Source of the DNA: Chitinophaga sp. XS-30
Lineage (GTDB): Bacteria; Bacteroidota; Bacteroidia; Chitinophagales; Chitinophagaceae
Assembly: GCF_008086345.1 (NCBI RefSeq)
Contig: NZ_CP043006.1
Span: forward strand, 2,540,032 to 2,604,031
Reading direction: 5' to 3'
DNA: 64,000 nt
Below the pieces are notes generated by a model. The model searched no databases. It had not been told where the DNA came from and saw only the letters and a list, made by a program, of their open reading frames with translations. The stretch's first letter is position 1. Each line of letters opens with the position of its first letter. Both the position numbers and the translations under genes were made by a program. Positions 44,068 to 53,345 of the stretch are shown here, piece after piece.

Positions 44068-46896
44068 TCAATCCACATAATCGAAGCCCCAGTTCTTTCC
44101 TTTTTCGATAGCCGGTACGCCCTTGCTGAGCCATACCGGTGCCGGCGCTCCTTTCAGGTAGTGATCGAAGAACTGCTGCTGCCGGATCTGGATGTCTTTC
44201 CGGTTGGCGCGCTGCATCAGGTTATGCGCATCATTGTTATAATTGAGCATCCATACGGGCTTGCCTAAACGGCGAAGGCCGGTGAACATTTCAATGCTCT
44301 GGTACCAGGGTACGGCGCCATCCGCATCATTGTGCATCAGCACCACCGGGGTGGTGACTTTCGGCAGATGGAACAGCGGTGAGTTTTCGATATACAATTC
44401 CGGTTTCTCCCAGAGGGTGGCGCCGATGCGGCTTTGCGTATGTTCGTACTGGAATTGCCTGTTCATGCCGCTTTCCCAGCGGATGCCGCCATAGGCGCTG
44501 GTCATATTGGCTACCGGTGCGCCGGCCCAGGCTGCCTTGAACAGCGGCGTGGCGGTAATGAGGTAAGCCACCTGGTAGCCGCCCCAGCTCTGGCCCTGGA
44601 TGGCCATATTGCTGCGGTCGATCCAGGGGTTTTTAGCGAGGGCTTCGGCTCCGCTTACCACATAATCGTATGCGCTTTTGCCGGGGTGGCCGGTTTCATA
44701 ACGGATGTCCGGCGCCAGTACAACATATCCGCGGCTGACGAAGAAGGTGATGTTCAGGCGGGAAGGGGTGGGTGCGGGCGCCTGATAGGTGTACAGGCCA
44801 TCCGTGAGCCTTTCATAGAAGTACATCAGCACCGGGTACTTTTTCGCCGGATCGAAATCTTCCGGTTTGTAAAGGATGCCCTGGGTGGTTTTGCCGTTGT
44901 AGGTTTCCCAGGTAAACAACTCTGCGGTTCCCCAGTTGTATTCCGCCTGCTGCGGGTTCAGCCGGCTGAGGCGCTCCGCTTTGGCGATGTTTGCGCCGCC
45001 AAAGATATCCGGTGATTCATTGAAATTATGCCGCTGGAAGATGTACATCTCCGCGTCTTTTGCTTTTTCCGCGCCCGTGTAGCTGTAAGGCCCCATCACG
45101 ATCTGTTGCGGTGCTTTTTTATCGTTCAGCTTCAGGGAATAGAAACCTCCGTAACGGGTGGAATCCTGCTGTGCGCTCAGCAGGAGGGTCTGTCGCGGTT
45201 TGAGGAAACGTTCCTCCCGGTCCAGCCGCACATTCCGCAGCACGGTTTTCGTCTGCCGGCCGAGGCCTTTTGTGATCATCACCGGGGCTTCCCTGCCGGA
45301 GGGATCTACCTGCCAGATGTCGTAACGGTCATTGAGATACACGTAGCGGTCGCCTTCCATCCAGCCGGTATAGCCATAGGGGCGGGGATCGTCGGGCATA
45401 TCCATTTCTTCGTCCGTCAGCTGCACGGGAATGCTGCTGCTGATATTGCGGGTGTTGCCGGTAGCGGCTTCGTAACTGAACCAGCTCCCCTGCTGCATGT
45501 CGAACCACAACACATACCGGCCCTGTGCAGAGATGCTGAACATGCCATCCAGGTCTGCTTTCACCAGTTTGCGTTCCCCCGTTTGCGTGTTCACAAGGTA
45601 AGCGGATTTGTTGGTGCTGCCGGTCCATTGCATGGCAATGCGATGGTTGATATCTGTGGTGCCGAGCGCGTACAGCGCGTTCCCTTCGTCTGCGGTGACG
45701 AGGTTTTCCAGTTGCTCATCGGCCAGCTGTACCATGCGTTGATCTTTCGGGTAGTACACGGCGGTAAAATTCTTTTTCAGCTCCCTGTCCAGGTTCTTCA
45801 GCTGCATGGTTTGCAGGTAATCATCCTTATAATGCCAGATGTCTACTTTCGCTACTTCAAAATCTACGATGGTAGTATCTTTTGGAGCGGGGATGGGGGC
45901 GGTGCCGAAGAACAGTTTTTCACCGTTTTTGGAGAAGCGCGGCACGCCGTTGTCCGACACGCTCCAGTTTTTGGGCATGCCGGCAGTGGTGCGGGTAACG
46001 GCCATGTGCGCACTGTCCTGCCCGTTCCGGTAGTAATGCAGGGCATGGAATTTTTGCAGCGCCGCGGCACTGTCCCGGCTGCAAAAAAAGGCAAGCTGTG
46101 TTCCCTTTTCATCAAAAACGAACTGTACGAAGCTGCCGTGACCACGACTGAGGGTATCCGCCCTGCGCGCTGCCACATCCCACAGCCAGACGCCCGGCTC
46201 CGCCAGTGAATCCTTTTTGGGAGGATTGACAACGACCGCTATTTTGTTGCCCGGTTCGCTGAGGGTGTAACTGGCTACGCTGGTAATGGTATCCTCCACG
46301 CCGGTGCGCAGGTGGCGTATTACAAGATTTCCGGGGTCGGCACTGCCGGGTTTGCCGTCATCCGCATCGGCGGCGTCAATAATGCGCGGAATGGGTCTTT
46401 TCGGCCGGTCTTTTGCCGTATCCGCTTTGGGTTGCGCTATGAGGTACGCCAGCAGCCCGCTGCCTTTTTCGGGCGTTTTGAAGGATTTTACCGCGGGTAT
46501 CCGGGTGATGTGGAAGCTTTCCAGGTCAATAATGCCCATGGAGTCTTTCGGCATTTCATCGGGTTTCTTTTTTTTGATCCTGCCCTGGCGCACTTCACTG
46601 AACAGCGGCTTGATGGTGAATACCACAAAGCGCGCATCCTGTGTGATAACAGGGCTTACGCCGCGCGGGACGGAGATCTCCCTGTCGTTTTTCAGGTTGC
46701 GCACCACGAGCGTGGCATCGCCTTCCTGCGGTGTGATGGTGTAAGCCGTCCAATGACCGTTGTCACTAATGGTTTTGACGCCAATGCTTTGCCAGCCGTC
46801 ATAAACGGTATGGTCCAGCGGTTTCTTCGACTGAGCGGCTGCCATGACCGGCAGCAGGAGGAACAGGGATGCGGCCCGGCGAACAGATCGGATCAT
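44068..46896 (-). CDS. S9-family serine peptidase (dipeptidyl-peptidase-like), exported
   Basis: 942 residues from the ATG at 46896, which places the signal peptide (SLFLLLPVMAAAQS) at the N terminus; the earlier ATG at 46941 overlaps the DMT stop. A long beta-propeller region is followed by a C-terminal alpha/beta hydrolase domain. This has nucleophile Ser in GQSWGGYQ, Asp in NDADGAVPW and His in NNDAHNLMQ, the order typical of S9B/S9C. It cleaves short peptides or dipeptides in the periplasm. It follows the DMT transporter gene by 41 bases, and the two may be cotranscribed. Confidence 0.88.
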   Translation of the reverse strand: MIRSVRRAASLFLLLPVMAAAQSKKPLDHTVYDGWQSIGVKTISDNGHWTAYTITPQEGDATLVVRNLKNDREISVPRGVSPVITQDARFVVFTIKPLFSEVRQGRIKKKKPDEMPKDSMGIIDLESFHITRIPAVKSFKTPEKGSGLLAYLIAQPKADTAKDRPKRPIPRIIDAADADDGKPGSADPGNLVIRHLRTGVEDTITSVASYTLSEPGNKIAVVVNPPKKDSLAEPGVWLWDVAARRADTLSRGHGSFVQFVFDEKGTQLAFFCSRDSAAALQKFHALHYYRNGQDSAHMAVTRTTAGMPKNWSVSDNGVPRFSKNGEKLFFGTAPIPAPKDTTIVDFEVAKVDIWHYKDDYLQTMQLKNLDRELKKNFTAVYYPKDQRMVQLADEQLENLVTADEGNALYALGTTDINHRIAMQWTGSTNKSAYLVNTQTGERKLVKADLDGMFSISAQGRYVLWFDMQQGSWFSYEAATGNTRNISSSIPVQLTDEEMDMPDDPRPYGYTGWMEGDRYVYLNDRYDIWQVDPSGREAPVMITKGLGRQTKTVLRNVRLDREERFLKPRQTLLLSAQQDSTRYGGFYSLKLNDKKAPQQIVMGPYSYTGAEKAKDAEMYIFQRHNFNESPDIFGGANIAKAERLSRLNPQQAEYNWGTAELFTWETYNGKTTQGILYKPEDFDPAKKYPVLMYFYERLTDGLYTYQAPAPTPSRLNITFFVSRGYVVLAPDIRYETGHPGKSAYDYVVSGAEALAKNPWIDRSNMAIQGQSWGGYQVAYLITATPLFKAAWAGAPVANMTSAYGGIRWESGMNRQFQYEHTQSRIGATLWEKPELYIENSPLFHLPKVTTPVVLMHNDADGAVPWYQSIEMFTGLRRLGKPVWMLNYNNDAHNLMQRANRKDIQIRQQQFFDHYLKGAPAPVWLSKGVPAIEKGKNWGFDYVD

Positions 46897-46937
46897 AAGC
46901 GAGATAATTTTTATTGGTTTAGACCGGCACAAAATAA

Positions 46938-47840
46938 TCAATCCGGGCGGGAAGGGGCATGACTAGTTGATGAGCGGCTCTGGCGGTAGATGCGGACCAT
47001 TTGGAGGGCCACCGAAAGCAGTATCAGCGCCAGCCCTGCATAGAAGCCGCCTTGCAGAAAGTCGTTTTCCCGGAAGATGACGAAAGCGAGGATGATGCTG
47101 TACAGCGGTTCCAGGCTGAAACAGAGATTAACGGTGAAAGGGGATATTTTCCGCAGGGCATTCACCATCAGCATATACATCAGAATGGTGCAGAACCAGG
47201 CCAGTATCAGCAGGTAACCGAAGTCCGGCAGCGAAGGCAGGAGAGAGGTCACCGGGAAGGCGTAAAGATAAAAAGGCATGAGGAGCGTCAGCCCCAGGAA
47301 ACCGATGCCCAGCTCATAAAAAGTGATGTTCACCGCATCATGCATGACCACCAGTTTTTTGTTGAGTACGGTGAACAGCGCGGCGAACATAGCGGAAAAG
47401 ATACCGAGGATGATGCCGGTGCGGTATTGCGTATCGAAATGAAAGATGAGCAGTATGCCGAAGACCGTCAGCAGGCTCAGCAGCAATTCTGTGCGGTCGA
47501 ATTTCTTTTTGGTGATGAGCGGGTCAAAGATGGCGGTGAACAGGCTCATCAGGGAAAGGCATACTACGCCGATGGAAACGTTCGCATATTTGATGCTGCC
47601 ATAAAAGAATATCCAGTGCAGGGCTACGATGAAACCCGTGCCGCCGATCTGCAGGAGGGCTTTTGCCGGGAGCTTTTTCAGCATGCCCTGCCATCTGTAC
47701 AGGATGTACATCGAAATAACGGTGATCAGCAAACGATACCAGACGAGCATTCCCTCATTCAAGGTGATCAGTTTGCCGAGTATGCCGGTGAACCCGGCCA
47801 GGAATACGGAAAGGTGAAGTTGCAGTAACGCCCGTTTCAT
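46938..47840 (-). CDS. EamA / DMT-superfamily transporter
   Basis: 300 residues with about ten hydrophobic helices in two EamA repeats, including GFIVALHWIFFYGSIKYANVS in the first half and SPFTVNLCFSLEPLYSIILA in the second. This is the usual RhaT/YdcZ-like metabolite exporter layout of the inner membrane. Substrate unknown. It lies between the GT2 and S9 peptidase genes on the same strand, 45 and 41 bases apart. Confidence 0.85.
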   Translation of the reverse strand: MKRALLQLHLSVFLAGFTGILGKLITLNEGMLVWYRLLITVISMYILYRWQGMLKKLPAKALLQIGGTGFIVALHWIFFYGSIKYANVSIGVVCLSLMSLFTAIFDPLITKKKFDRTELLLSLLTVFGILLIFHFDTQYRTGIILGIFSAMFAALFTVLNKKLVVMHDAVNITFYELGIGFLGLTLLMPFYLYAFPVTSLLPSLPDFGYLLILAWFCTILMYMLMVNALRKISPFTVNLCFSLEPLYSIILAFVIFRENDFLQGGFYAGLALILLSVALQMVRIYRQSRSSTSHAPSRPD

Positions 47841-47885
47841 GAGAACTTAATAGTGAATATCAACAAGAGGACGTTCGGATATCGA

Positions 47886-48632
47886 TCAGTTTGCGGAGGC
47901 CTTTCGTTGCTTTTTGCCTCCTGCCAGGCTTTGCCATTGTATCTTCAGCACGCCCAGGATGCCTTCTTTCACGATGCCTTTGCTCATTTTGGAGTAACCT
48001 TCTTTACGGTCTATGAATGTGATGGGCACTTCAGCGATCCGGAAGCCCAGCTTCCAGGCAGTGAATTTCATTTCTATCTGGAAGGCATATCCTACGAACT
48101 GTATCGCATCCAGATCGATCTTTTCCAGCACATGACGTTTGTAACAGACAAATCCTGCGGTAGCATCTTTTACGGGAATCCAGGTGATCAGCCGCACGTA
48201 GATGGAAGCACCGTAGGAAAGCACGGCCCTGTCCCATGGCCAGTTCTCTGTATTGCCGCCGCTCACGTACCGGGAGCCTACGGCAACATCCGCGCCGTCC
48301 TGCGCACAGGCGTTATGCAGGCGGATGAGGTCTTTCGGGTTGTGGGAGAAGTCCGCATCCATTTCCGTGATATACTGATATTCCCTTGCCAGCGCCCATT
48401 TGAAACCGTGGATATAGGCGGTGCCCAGTCCCAGTTTCCCTTTGCGTTCTTCGAGGAAGAGCTCTCCGGGATGCTTAGCCTGCAGTTCGCGCACGATATC
48501 GCCGGTGCCATCCGGGGAACCGTCATCTACAATGAGGATATGGAAACCCTGCTGCAAGGAAAAGACCGCATCAATGATCTGACGGATATTGTCTTTCTCA
48601 TTGTAAGTGGGTATGATCACTAATTTTTCCAA
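47886..48632 (-). CDS. Polyprenol-phosphate mannosyltransferase-like GT2 enzyme
   Basis: 248 residues. It begins KLVIIPTYNEKDNI, with the nucleotide-binding DDGSPDGTGD near 36-45. A further EMDADFSHNPKDL block is typical of dolichol-phosphate mannose synthase-type GT2 enzymes, followed by GSRYVSGG. It would transfer mannose (or another sugar) from the nucleotide to polyprenyl phosphate at the inner membrane, giving lipid-linked sugar for envelope glycans. The C terminus is basic rather than membrane-spanning, so it is the soluble type. Confidence 0.87.
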   Translation of the reverse strand: MEKLVIIPTYNEKDNIRQIIDAVFSLQQGFHILIVDDGSPDGTGDIVRELQAKHPGELFLEERKGKLGLGTAYIHGFKWALAREYQYITEMDADFSHNPKDLIRLHNACAQDGADVAVGSRYVSGGNTENWPWDRAVLSYGASIYVRLITWIPVKDATAGFVCYKRHVLEKIDLDAIQFVGYAFQIEMKFTAWKLGFRIAEVPITFIDRKEGYSKMSKGIVKEGILGVLKIQWQSLAGGKKQRKASAN

Positions 48633-48702
48633 TTAGCTGTGCGTTTTTAGGATGGCGAAAATAGGGAATATCCTGCGCAAAATACCATGTTTTAACCAAA
48701 CA

Positions 48703-49479
48703 TTATGATTTTTTGAGCATCATACTGTGGTAGATCTCCGATAGTTTTTGTTTGGTGTTGAGCGGAAAATCGGCCTTCATCATCCAGTCGTAGTACTGCG
48801 GTTCCGATTTCAGCACATCCCTTACTGCGCGGCCTTTGTATTTGCCGAAGTTGAACATTTCCACACCATTCTGCATGATGATGCGGCGGGCAAAATCCAC
48901 ATAATCGTCTTCTTTGGTGAAGGTGGCCAGGGCATCTACGTCGGGTTTCAGCAAGGTTTCATAACGGGTCAGCTGGGCTTCCAGTATCTCGAAGGTAGCC
49001 ATGGCATCCGCTTCGGCGCTATGTGCATTAACGAGGTCCTTATCGCAATAGAATTTGTAAGCCGCGCCGAGCGTACGTTTTTCCATCAGGTGGAAGATCT
49101 TTTGCACATCAACGAAGCGGCGGCTGTCCACTTCAAAGGTCTGGCCGGCGCGGAGGAATTCTTCCACCAGCATGGGGATATCGAAGCGATTGGAGTTGTA
49201 GCCGGCAATATCGCATTGTTCCATGAACTGTTTCAGCTCGTTGGAGACCTGTTTGAAGAGGGGCTGGTCTTTCACATCATCATCGGTGATGCCATGAATG
49301 GCGGTGGTAGCAGCGGGAATGGGTATGCCGGGATTGATGCGTTTCACCTTTGTCTGCACGGAACGGTCCGGCATTACCTTGATGATTGCAATTTCAATGA
49401 TGCGATCTGTCGCCACATTGGTGCCGGTCGTTTCCAGATCAATAAAAGCCAATGGGCGTGTAAGTTGTAATGCAGACAT
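48703..49479 (-). CDS. DEDDh 3'-5' exonuclease (DnaQ-like)
   Basis: 258 residues. The exonuclease core has Asp14 and Glu16 in FIDLETTGTN. A second Asp follows in GYNSNRFDIPML, and the His and final Asp come in AHSAEADAMAT. This is the DnaQ/epsilon-type proofreading fold. The C-terminal part (GKYKGRAVRDVLKSEPQYYDWM) is the exonuclease-associated extension common in Bacteroidota, often annotated with DNA polymerase III subunit epsilon. The gene lies 12 bases after mpl, so it is probably cotranscribed. Confidence 0.9.
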   Translation of the reverse strand: MSALQLTRPLAFIDLETTGTNVATDRIIEIAIIKVMPDRSVQTKVKRINPGIPIPAATTAIHGITDDDVKDQPLFKQVSNELKQFMEQCDIAGYNSNRFDIPMLVEEFLRAGQTFEVDSRRFVDVQKIFHLMEKRTLGAAYKFYCDKDLVNAHSAEADAMATFEILEAQLTRYETLLKPDVDALATFTKEDDYVDFARRIIMQNGVEMFNFGKYKGRAVRDVLKSEPQYYDWMMKADFPLNTKQKLSEIYHSMMLKKS

Positions 49480-49491
49480 GTTAAATGATTT

Positions 49492-50850
49492 CTATACCGA
49501 TAAATATTTTTTCAGACCACCGAAATCCAGCCCTTCGTAATCGCCGGAGCTCATCATCAGGAGGTTGGTATTGTGGAGATCCTGTTTATCCAGGAACTGT
49601 TCGAGTTTTTTCTTTTCCGTCAGCACCGTCAGATCTTTCCGGGCGAAGCCTTCCCTGATCACTTCGGGCTCAAGGTAAGGCATACGTTTGATCTCCAGGG
49701 CATGGCCGCTGTAGAAAACGGCCGCCACATCGGCGGGATCGAGTGCGCCGGCGTATTGCACCATAAAACCGGCATTCAGGCTGCTGTAGGTATGCAGTTC
49801 CAGTACGGCAATCAGCTTCCGGTCCGGATACTGGTTCCTCAGCGCCTGTATGGTAGCTTTCACTTTGGACGGAGCATGGGCAAAATCGCGGTATATGGCT
49901 GTTTGTTCGTTCCTGGCCACCAGTTCCATTCTTTTGGCGGCGCCCTTAAAGGTAGCTATTGCTGCCAGAAAATCGATGTCACCGATGCCCAGCGTGCGGC
50001 AAACATGCAGCGCGGCATGGATGTTCAGCAGGTTATGCGCTCCGAAGACCATCAGGTCTGTGGAGGCATTGCCGAAGCGAACGCGGGTATGGCCGTTGAT
50101 GATGGTATGTTCCGGCACTTCATAGGGAATGCAGTCCAGGTGGCCCGCCTCTTTGGCCACTAGGTCCCGGAGGGCCGTATCTGTATGGTTGTAGATCAGC
50201 TTGCCGCCCGGTTCCATGGTACGGATAAAAATGGCAAACTGTTCCAGGTAATTCTCAAAAGTGGGGAATACGTTGATGTGGTCCCAGGCGATGCCGCTCA
50301 GTACGGCGATCTGCGGATGCAGAAAGTGGAATTTGGGCCTTTTTTCCAGTACGGAGGCCGGATATTCATCCGCTTCACATACAATGAGCGGGGCATCGGT
50401 GACGTTTACGGACTGTGCAAAGCCTTCCAGCCGGGCGCCCACCAGGTAATCGAACCGGCGGTGGCATTGCTGCAGAACGTGCATGATCATGGCGGTAATG
50501 GTTGTTTTACCGTGGCTTCCTCCGATAGCGACGCGGGTTTTATCCCGGCTTTCCTGGTAGATATATTCCGGGAAGGAGTAGATCCTGAGGCCGAGGGATT
50601 GGGCTTGCTGCAGTTCCGGATTGTCTGCCCGGGCATGCATGCCCAGGATCACAGCATCGAGGTCAGGCGTGATGCGCGCGGGGTCCCAGCCCATATCCGC
50701 CGGCAAAACACCCGCTGCCGCGAGGTTGGAGCGGGCGGGCTCGAATATCTCGTCATCACTGCCGCTGACCGTATAACCCTTGTTCCTGAGGGCGATGGCC
50801 AGCTGGTGCATGACACTGCCGCCTATCGCTATAAAATGTACCTTTGCCAT
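49492..50850 (-). CDS. mpl: UDP-N-acetylmuramate:L-alanyl-gamma-D-glutamyl-meso-DAP ligase
   Basis: 452 residues, the normal Mpl length. An N-terminal Rossmann part (HFIAIGGSVMHQLA) is followed by the ATP-binding loop GGSHGKTT at 110-117 and the Mur-ligase landmarks EADEYPAS and SGIAWDHINVFPT. The C-terminal domain has DFAHAPSKVKATI. It attaches recycled murein tripeptide to UDP-MurNAc in the cytoplasm. Together with the dipeptide epimerase at the other end of the window it belongs to murein recycling, though the genes are far apart. Confidence 0.93.
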   Translation of the reverse strand: MAKVHFIAIGGSVMHQLAIALRNKGYTVSGSDDEIFEPARSNLAAAGVLPADMGWDPARITPDLDAVILGMHARADNPELQQAQSLGLRIYSFPEYIYQESRDKTRVAIGGSHGKTTITAMIMHVLQQCHRRFDYLVGARLEGFAQSVNVTDAPLIVCEADEYPASVLEKRPKFHFLHPQIAVLSGIAWDHINVFPTFENYLEQFAIFIRTMEPGGKLIYNHTDTALRDLVAKEAGHLDCIPYEVPEHTIINGHTRVRFGNASTDLMVFGAHNLLNIHAALHVCRTLGIGDIDFLAAIATFKGAAKRMELVARNEQTAIYRDFAHAPSKVKATIQALRNQYPDRKLIAVLELHTYSSLNAGFMVQYAGALDPADVAAVFYSGHALEIKRMPYLEPEVIREGFARKDLTVLTEKKKLEQFLDKQDLHNTNLLMMSSGDYEGLDFGGLKKYLSV

Positions 50851-50911
50851 GGATTTTTATGCCCGGTGCTTTAACTTAGCTGTAATAACAGCCGGTTAAC
50901 AACACATAGAG

Positions 50912-50941
50912 TTGTTTTTTTTAATATAAATTATATATTTG
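50912..50941 (+). promoter_or_regulatory. Bacteroidota-type promoter of the small lipoprotein-ytxJ operon
   Basis: TTG at 50912-50914, a 19-bp spacer and TATATTTG at 50934-50941 match the Bacteroidota consensus TTG-N19-TAnnTTTG exactly. The start codon follows 43 bases later. It is the clearest promoter in the window. Confidence 0.75.
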
Positions 50942-50984
50942 CAAAATAACATTACAAATTACGAATCACCAATAATCCAAGCCT

Positions 50985-51158
50985 ATGAAATTTCGTTTAT
51001 TCACTAAAATGCCGTTTATGAGATCAGGATACCGTACGATCGGTGCTATTTGCCTGATGGTAGCATTGGCTGCCATGTTTACTTCCTGTGCATCCCAGAA
51101 GCTGGGCTGTCCGATGAAGATCACCAAGGTACAATATGAAAAAGATAAAAACTGCTAG
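50985..51158 (+). CDS. 57-residue lipoprotein upstream of ytxJ
   Basis: 57 residues. A long signal segment (TIGAICLMVALAAMFTSC) places the lipid Cys at about residue 35, leaving a mature peptide of only about 23 residues with two further Cys (LGCPM and the C-terminal KNC). The gene has the clearest promoter in the window and ends three bases before the ytxJ ATG, so it is cotranscribed with a thiol-redox gene. I do not recognise a named family. The two free Cys could form a disulfide at the membrane. Confidence 0.7.
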   Translation: MKFRLFTKMPFMRSGYRTIGAICLMVALAAMFTSCASQKLGCPMKITKVQYEKDKNC

Positions 51159-51161
51159 TTA

Positions 51162-51488
51162 ATGACGTGGATTGATCTGGAAAGTGAAGCGCAATTGAAG
51201 TTGATACAGTCCCGTTCGTTTGATCATCCGGTAGTGATCTTCAAGCACAGTACCCGTTGCGGGACCAGCAGTATGGTAAAGTCCAGGCTGGACCGTTCCG
51301 CATTACCGGAGGGATATGAATTTTATTATCTCGACCTGATCCGTTACCGGTCAGTCAGCAACCAGGTAGCCGAGCTGTTTGAAGTGGAGCATGCATCGCC
51401 GCAGGTGCTGTTGATCCGTAACGGTGAATGTGTGTATGACGAGAGCCATATGGCTATCAGGATGGAGGAGCTGGTGGAGCAGCAGTAA
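51162..51488 (+). CDS. ytxJ: YtxJ-family bacillithiol-system redox protein
   Basis: 108 residues, the usual YtxJ (DUF2847) size with a thioredoxin-like fold. The active-site block VIFKHSTRCGTSSM has Cys33; the family normally has the same Cys with a slightly different following tripeptide. HASPQVLLIRNGECVYDESH is the cis-Pro strand and end. Proposed monothiol bacilliredoxin in bacillithiol-using bacteria, which include many Bacteroidota. Cotranscribed with the small Cys-containing lipoprotein upstream. Confidence 0.88.
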   Translation: MTWIDLESEAQLKLIQSRSFDHPVVIFKHSTRCGTSSMVKSRLDRSALPEGYEFYYLDLIRYRSVSNQVAELFEVEHASPQVLLIRNGECVYDESHMAIRMEELVEQQ

Positions 51489-51504
51489 TTGTTAAAATAT
51501 TGGG

Positions 51505-51529
51505 AACCGGGCGGGAGCCTGGTTTTTTT
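51505..51529 (+). terminator. Intrinsic terminator after ytxJ
   Basis: AACCGGGC pairs with GCCTGGTT around GGGA, and a run of eight Ts follows. Confidence 0.8.
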
Positions 51530-51536
51530 TGCATCA

Positions 51537-51589
51537 TGGTTTCGGTATTGTTAATGTGATCATTACGGTATCCGAAACCATCTTTTTTT
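51537..51589 (+). terminator. Second, long hairpin terminator after ytxJ
   Basis: ATGGTTTCGG pairs with CCGAAACCAT and the pairing continues inwards to AATG/CATT. It ends in CTTTTTTT. The rest of 51590-51696 holds no gene. Confidence 0.75.
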
Positions 51590-51696
51590 GTATAGGAGGC
51601 GGGTGCATCTGACGTATGGTATTTTGGTAATCAGCCGGTTGTTGGTTAATCCGTTAAATTTTTATGTAGCCTTATTGAGCCGGAAGATTAAAAATA

Positions 51697-51737
51697 GCTG
51701 CATGGAGCGGAATATATCCGGTTGGTCCCCATGCAGC
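51697..51737 (-). terminator. Intrinsic terminator of Sus-like locus 2
   Basis: GCTGCATGG (51697-51705) pairs with CCATGCAGC (51729-51737). On the minus strand TATTTTTA follows. It lies 11 bases past the TlpA-like stop codon. Confidence 0.85.
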
Positions 51738-51747
51738 CGGTTGCTGT

Positions 51748-53256
51748 TTATTTATCCAGCAGTTCTGTTATCATCAGTTCCAATGTCCGCTCATTATGTT
51801 CATCCGTCCGGAAGTTGGAGAAAATAATGTTCCCGTTCCGGTCTATCAGGTAGTTGGTGGGTGCGCCGCGGGCAGTGAGGTTGCCGCGTTTTTCCGGTTC
51901 ATCGCGTACGGGCACGAAGGAATAGCCGCTTTGCTGCATGAAGGGCACTACATACGGGTCTTGCTCATGTACGATATTTATACCGATGTATGCCAGCTGG
52001 TCTTTGCTGAATTTCCGCACTACATGCTCGAAGTGCGGGAACTCGCCGCGGCAGGGGCCGCAGCCGGGAAACCAGTAAGTGACCAGCACCACTTTCCCTT
52101 TGAGATCGGGCAGTGAAGTTTTGCCGGAGGTCAGGTAATTATCCAGTGAAAAAGCGGTAGCGGGTTTGCCTGCGGACCTTCGCTTTTCCCATACATCAGC
52201 CTGAATGGCTGCATTGTCTTTCCCATTCCGGGCGGCGTAAACCAGCATATCCGCATACACATCATCGGTAGGCTCAACGGCATATTGTACCAGCAGGCTA
52301 TCATATGCGGCTGCAGGCTGACCGGCCGCTGCTGCGGCTTTTGCTTTTTCTTTCAGCAATACGGTCTTTGACGCGGAATACCGGAGGGAAGGAGCGGTGT
52401 TTAACGTTTTCAGGGCTTCAGCGTATTTGCCGCTGGCAGAAAGCTTCCGGCCTTCCAGCAAAGCTGCGGCGATCTGCCGGCGTTGCTGCCAGCCCTTGAT
52501 ATCACGGAGAGAGTCGAGCTTTAACATGTCATCCGCCAGCGACCGGGCTTTTACAGGATCCCGTTCGATGAGAAATTCATAATAACCGGTCATGGTGCCT
52601 GCCGTCCAGCTGGATTTTGCAGGATCGAATTTTTTACGGGCCAGTTCGTACACGCTGGTTTTTACGACAGGATCTTTAGATCGATGAGCCAGCCAGTAAA
52701 GGGCCTGTGCGCCTCTTTCGGAACCGGGGAACCTGTCCGGCATGGACAGCATCAGATCATGATGCTTTGCGGAGTCCACATGTTCGAATGAGCTGGCATA
52801 ATAGAATGCGTGATCCGGACTGGAGGGGTCTGCTTCTGTGGCCTTTTTCAGATAGCTGCGTCCTCCTTCGAAGTCGCCCCACCTTTCAGCATCTATCCAC
52901 AGCATCTGCCAGGCCTTTCCGTTCTTAGGGTCCAACTCCACCGTTTTCAGCAGGTAGTCTTTGGCAGCCGGCAGTTCATGGCTATATAACGCTTCGGCAT
53001 AGGAAAACGGGATCTCCACCATCTTCGGATGCGCTTTGATCCACTGGTCATATTGCTGCTTTACTTCCGGTTGATCCGCTCCGGCTGCCTTCAGGTAGGC
53101 TTTGTGCGCTTCGGTATTCCGCAGATCTTTCGCAACAGCTGCTTTCAGTTCCCTGATCTCTTCAGGAGTGGCTTTGGGCGCATTGGCCGGTGACTGGGCA
53201 TTTGTGGCGGCATGAAGTCCGCATATGACGAATAATACTAAAATTATGCTACGCAT
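51748..53256 (-). CDS. Exported TlpA-like thioredoxin-fold protein with N-terminal TPR region (locus 2)
   Basis: 502 residues. The signal peptide (ending ATNAQ) is followed by a TPR-like helical part (about 25-340, for example AEALYSHELPAAKDYLLKTVELDP). A C-terminal redoxin/TlpA domain (about 370-500) has the dithiol CGPC at 399-402 and the cis-Pro strand in GAPTNYLID. It would reduce or shuffle disulfides in the periplasm. As last gene of the Sus-like locus, 89 bases after susD, its likely client is a Cys-containing ligand or locus component. That is inference. Confidence 0.88.
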   Translation of the reverse strand: MRSIILVLFVICGLHAATNAQSPANAPKATPEEIRELKAAVAKDLRNTEAHKAYLKAAGADQPEVKQQYDQWIKAHPKMVEIPFSYAEALYSHELPAAKDYLLKTVELDPKNGKAWQMLWIDAERWGDFEGGRSYLKKATEADPSSPDHAFYYASSFEHVDSAKHHDLMLSMPDRFPGSERGAQALYWLAHRSKDPVVKTSVYELARKKFDPAKSSWTAGTMTGYYEFLIERDPVKARSLADDMLKLDSLRDIKGWQQRRQIAAALLEGRKLSASGKYAEALKTLNTAPSLRYSASKTVLLKEKAKAAAAAGQPAAAYDSLLVQYAVEPTDDVYADMLVYAARNGKDNAAIQADVWEKRRSAGKPATAFSLDNYLTSGKTSLPDLKGKVVLVTYWFPGCGPCRGEFPHFEHVVRKFSKDQLAYIGINIVHEQDPYVVPFMQQSGYSFVPVRDEPEKRGNLTARGAPTNYLIDRNGNIIFSNFRTDEHNERTLELMITELLDK

Positions 53257-53345
53257 GGAATGGGTTTTATTTGAATGAACAATGAAGCGGTCTTCCCGAT
53301 GCCGGTATGATGCACCCGCACCGGGAGCGCTTTGAATGTTGATGG

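Noticed and set aside
45028..46209. A 393-codon frame antisense to the S9 peptidase gene
   Set aside because: The catalytic triad order and signal peptide are on the minus strand; the antisense frame has no domain.
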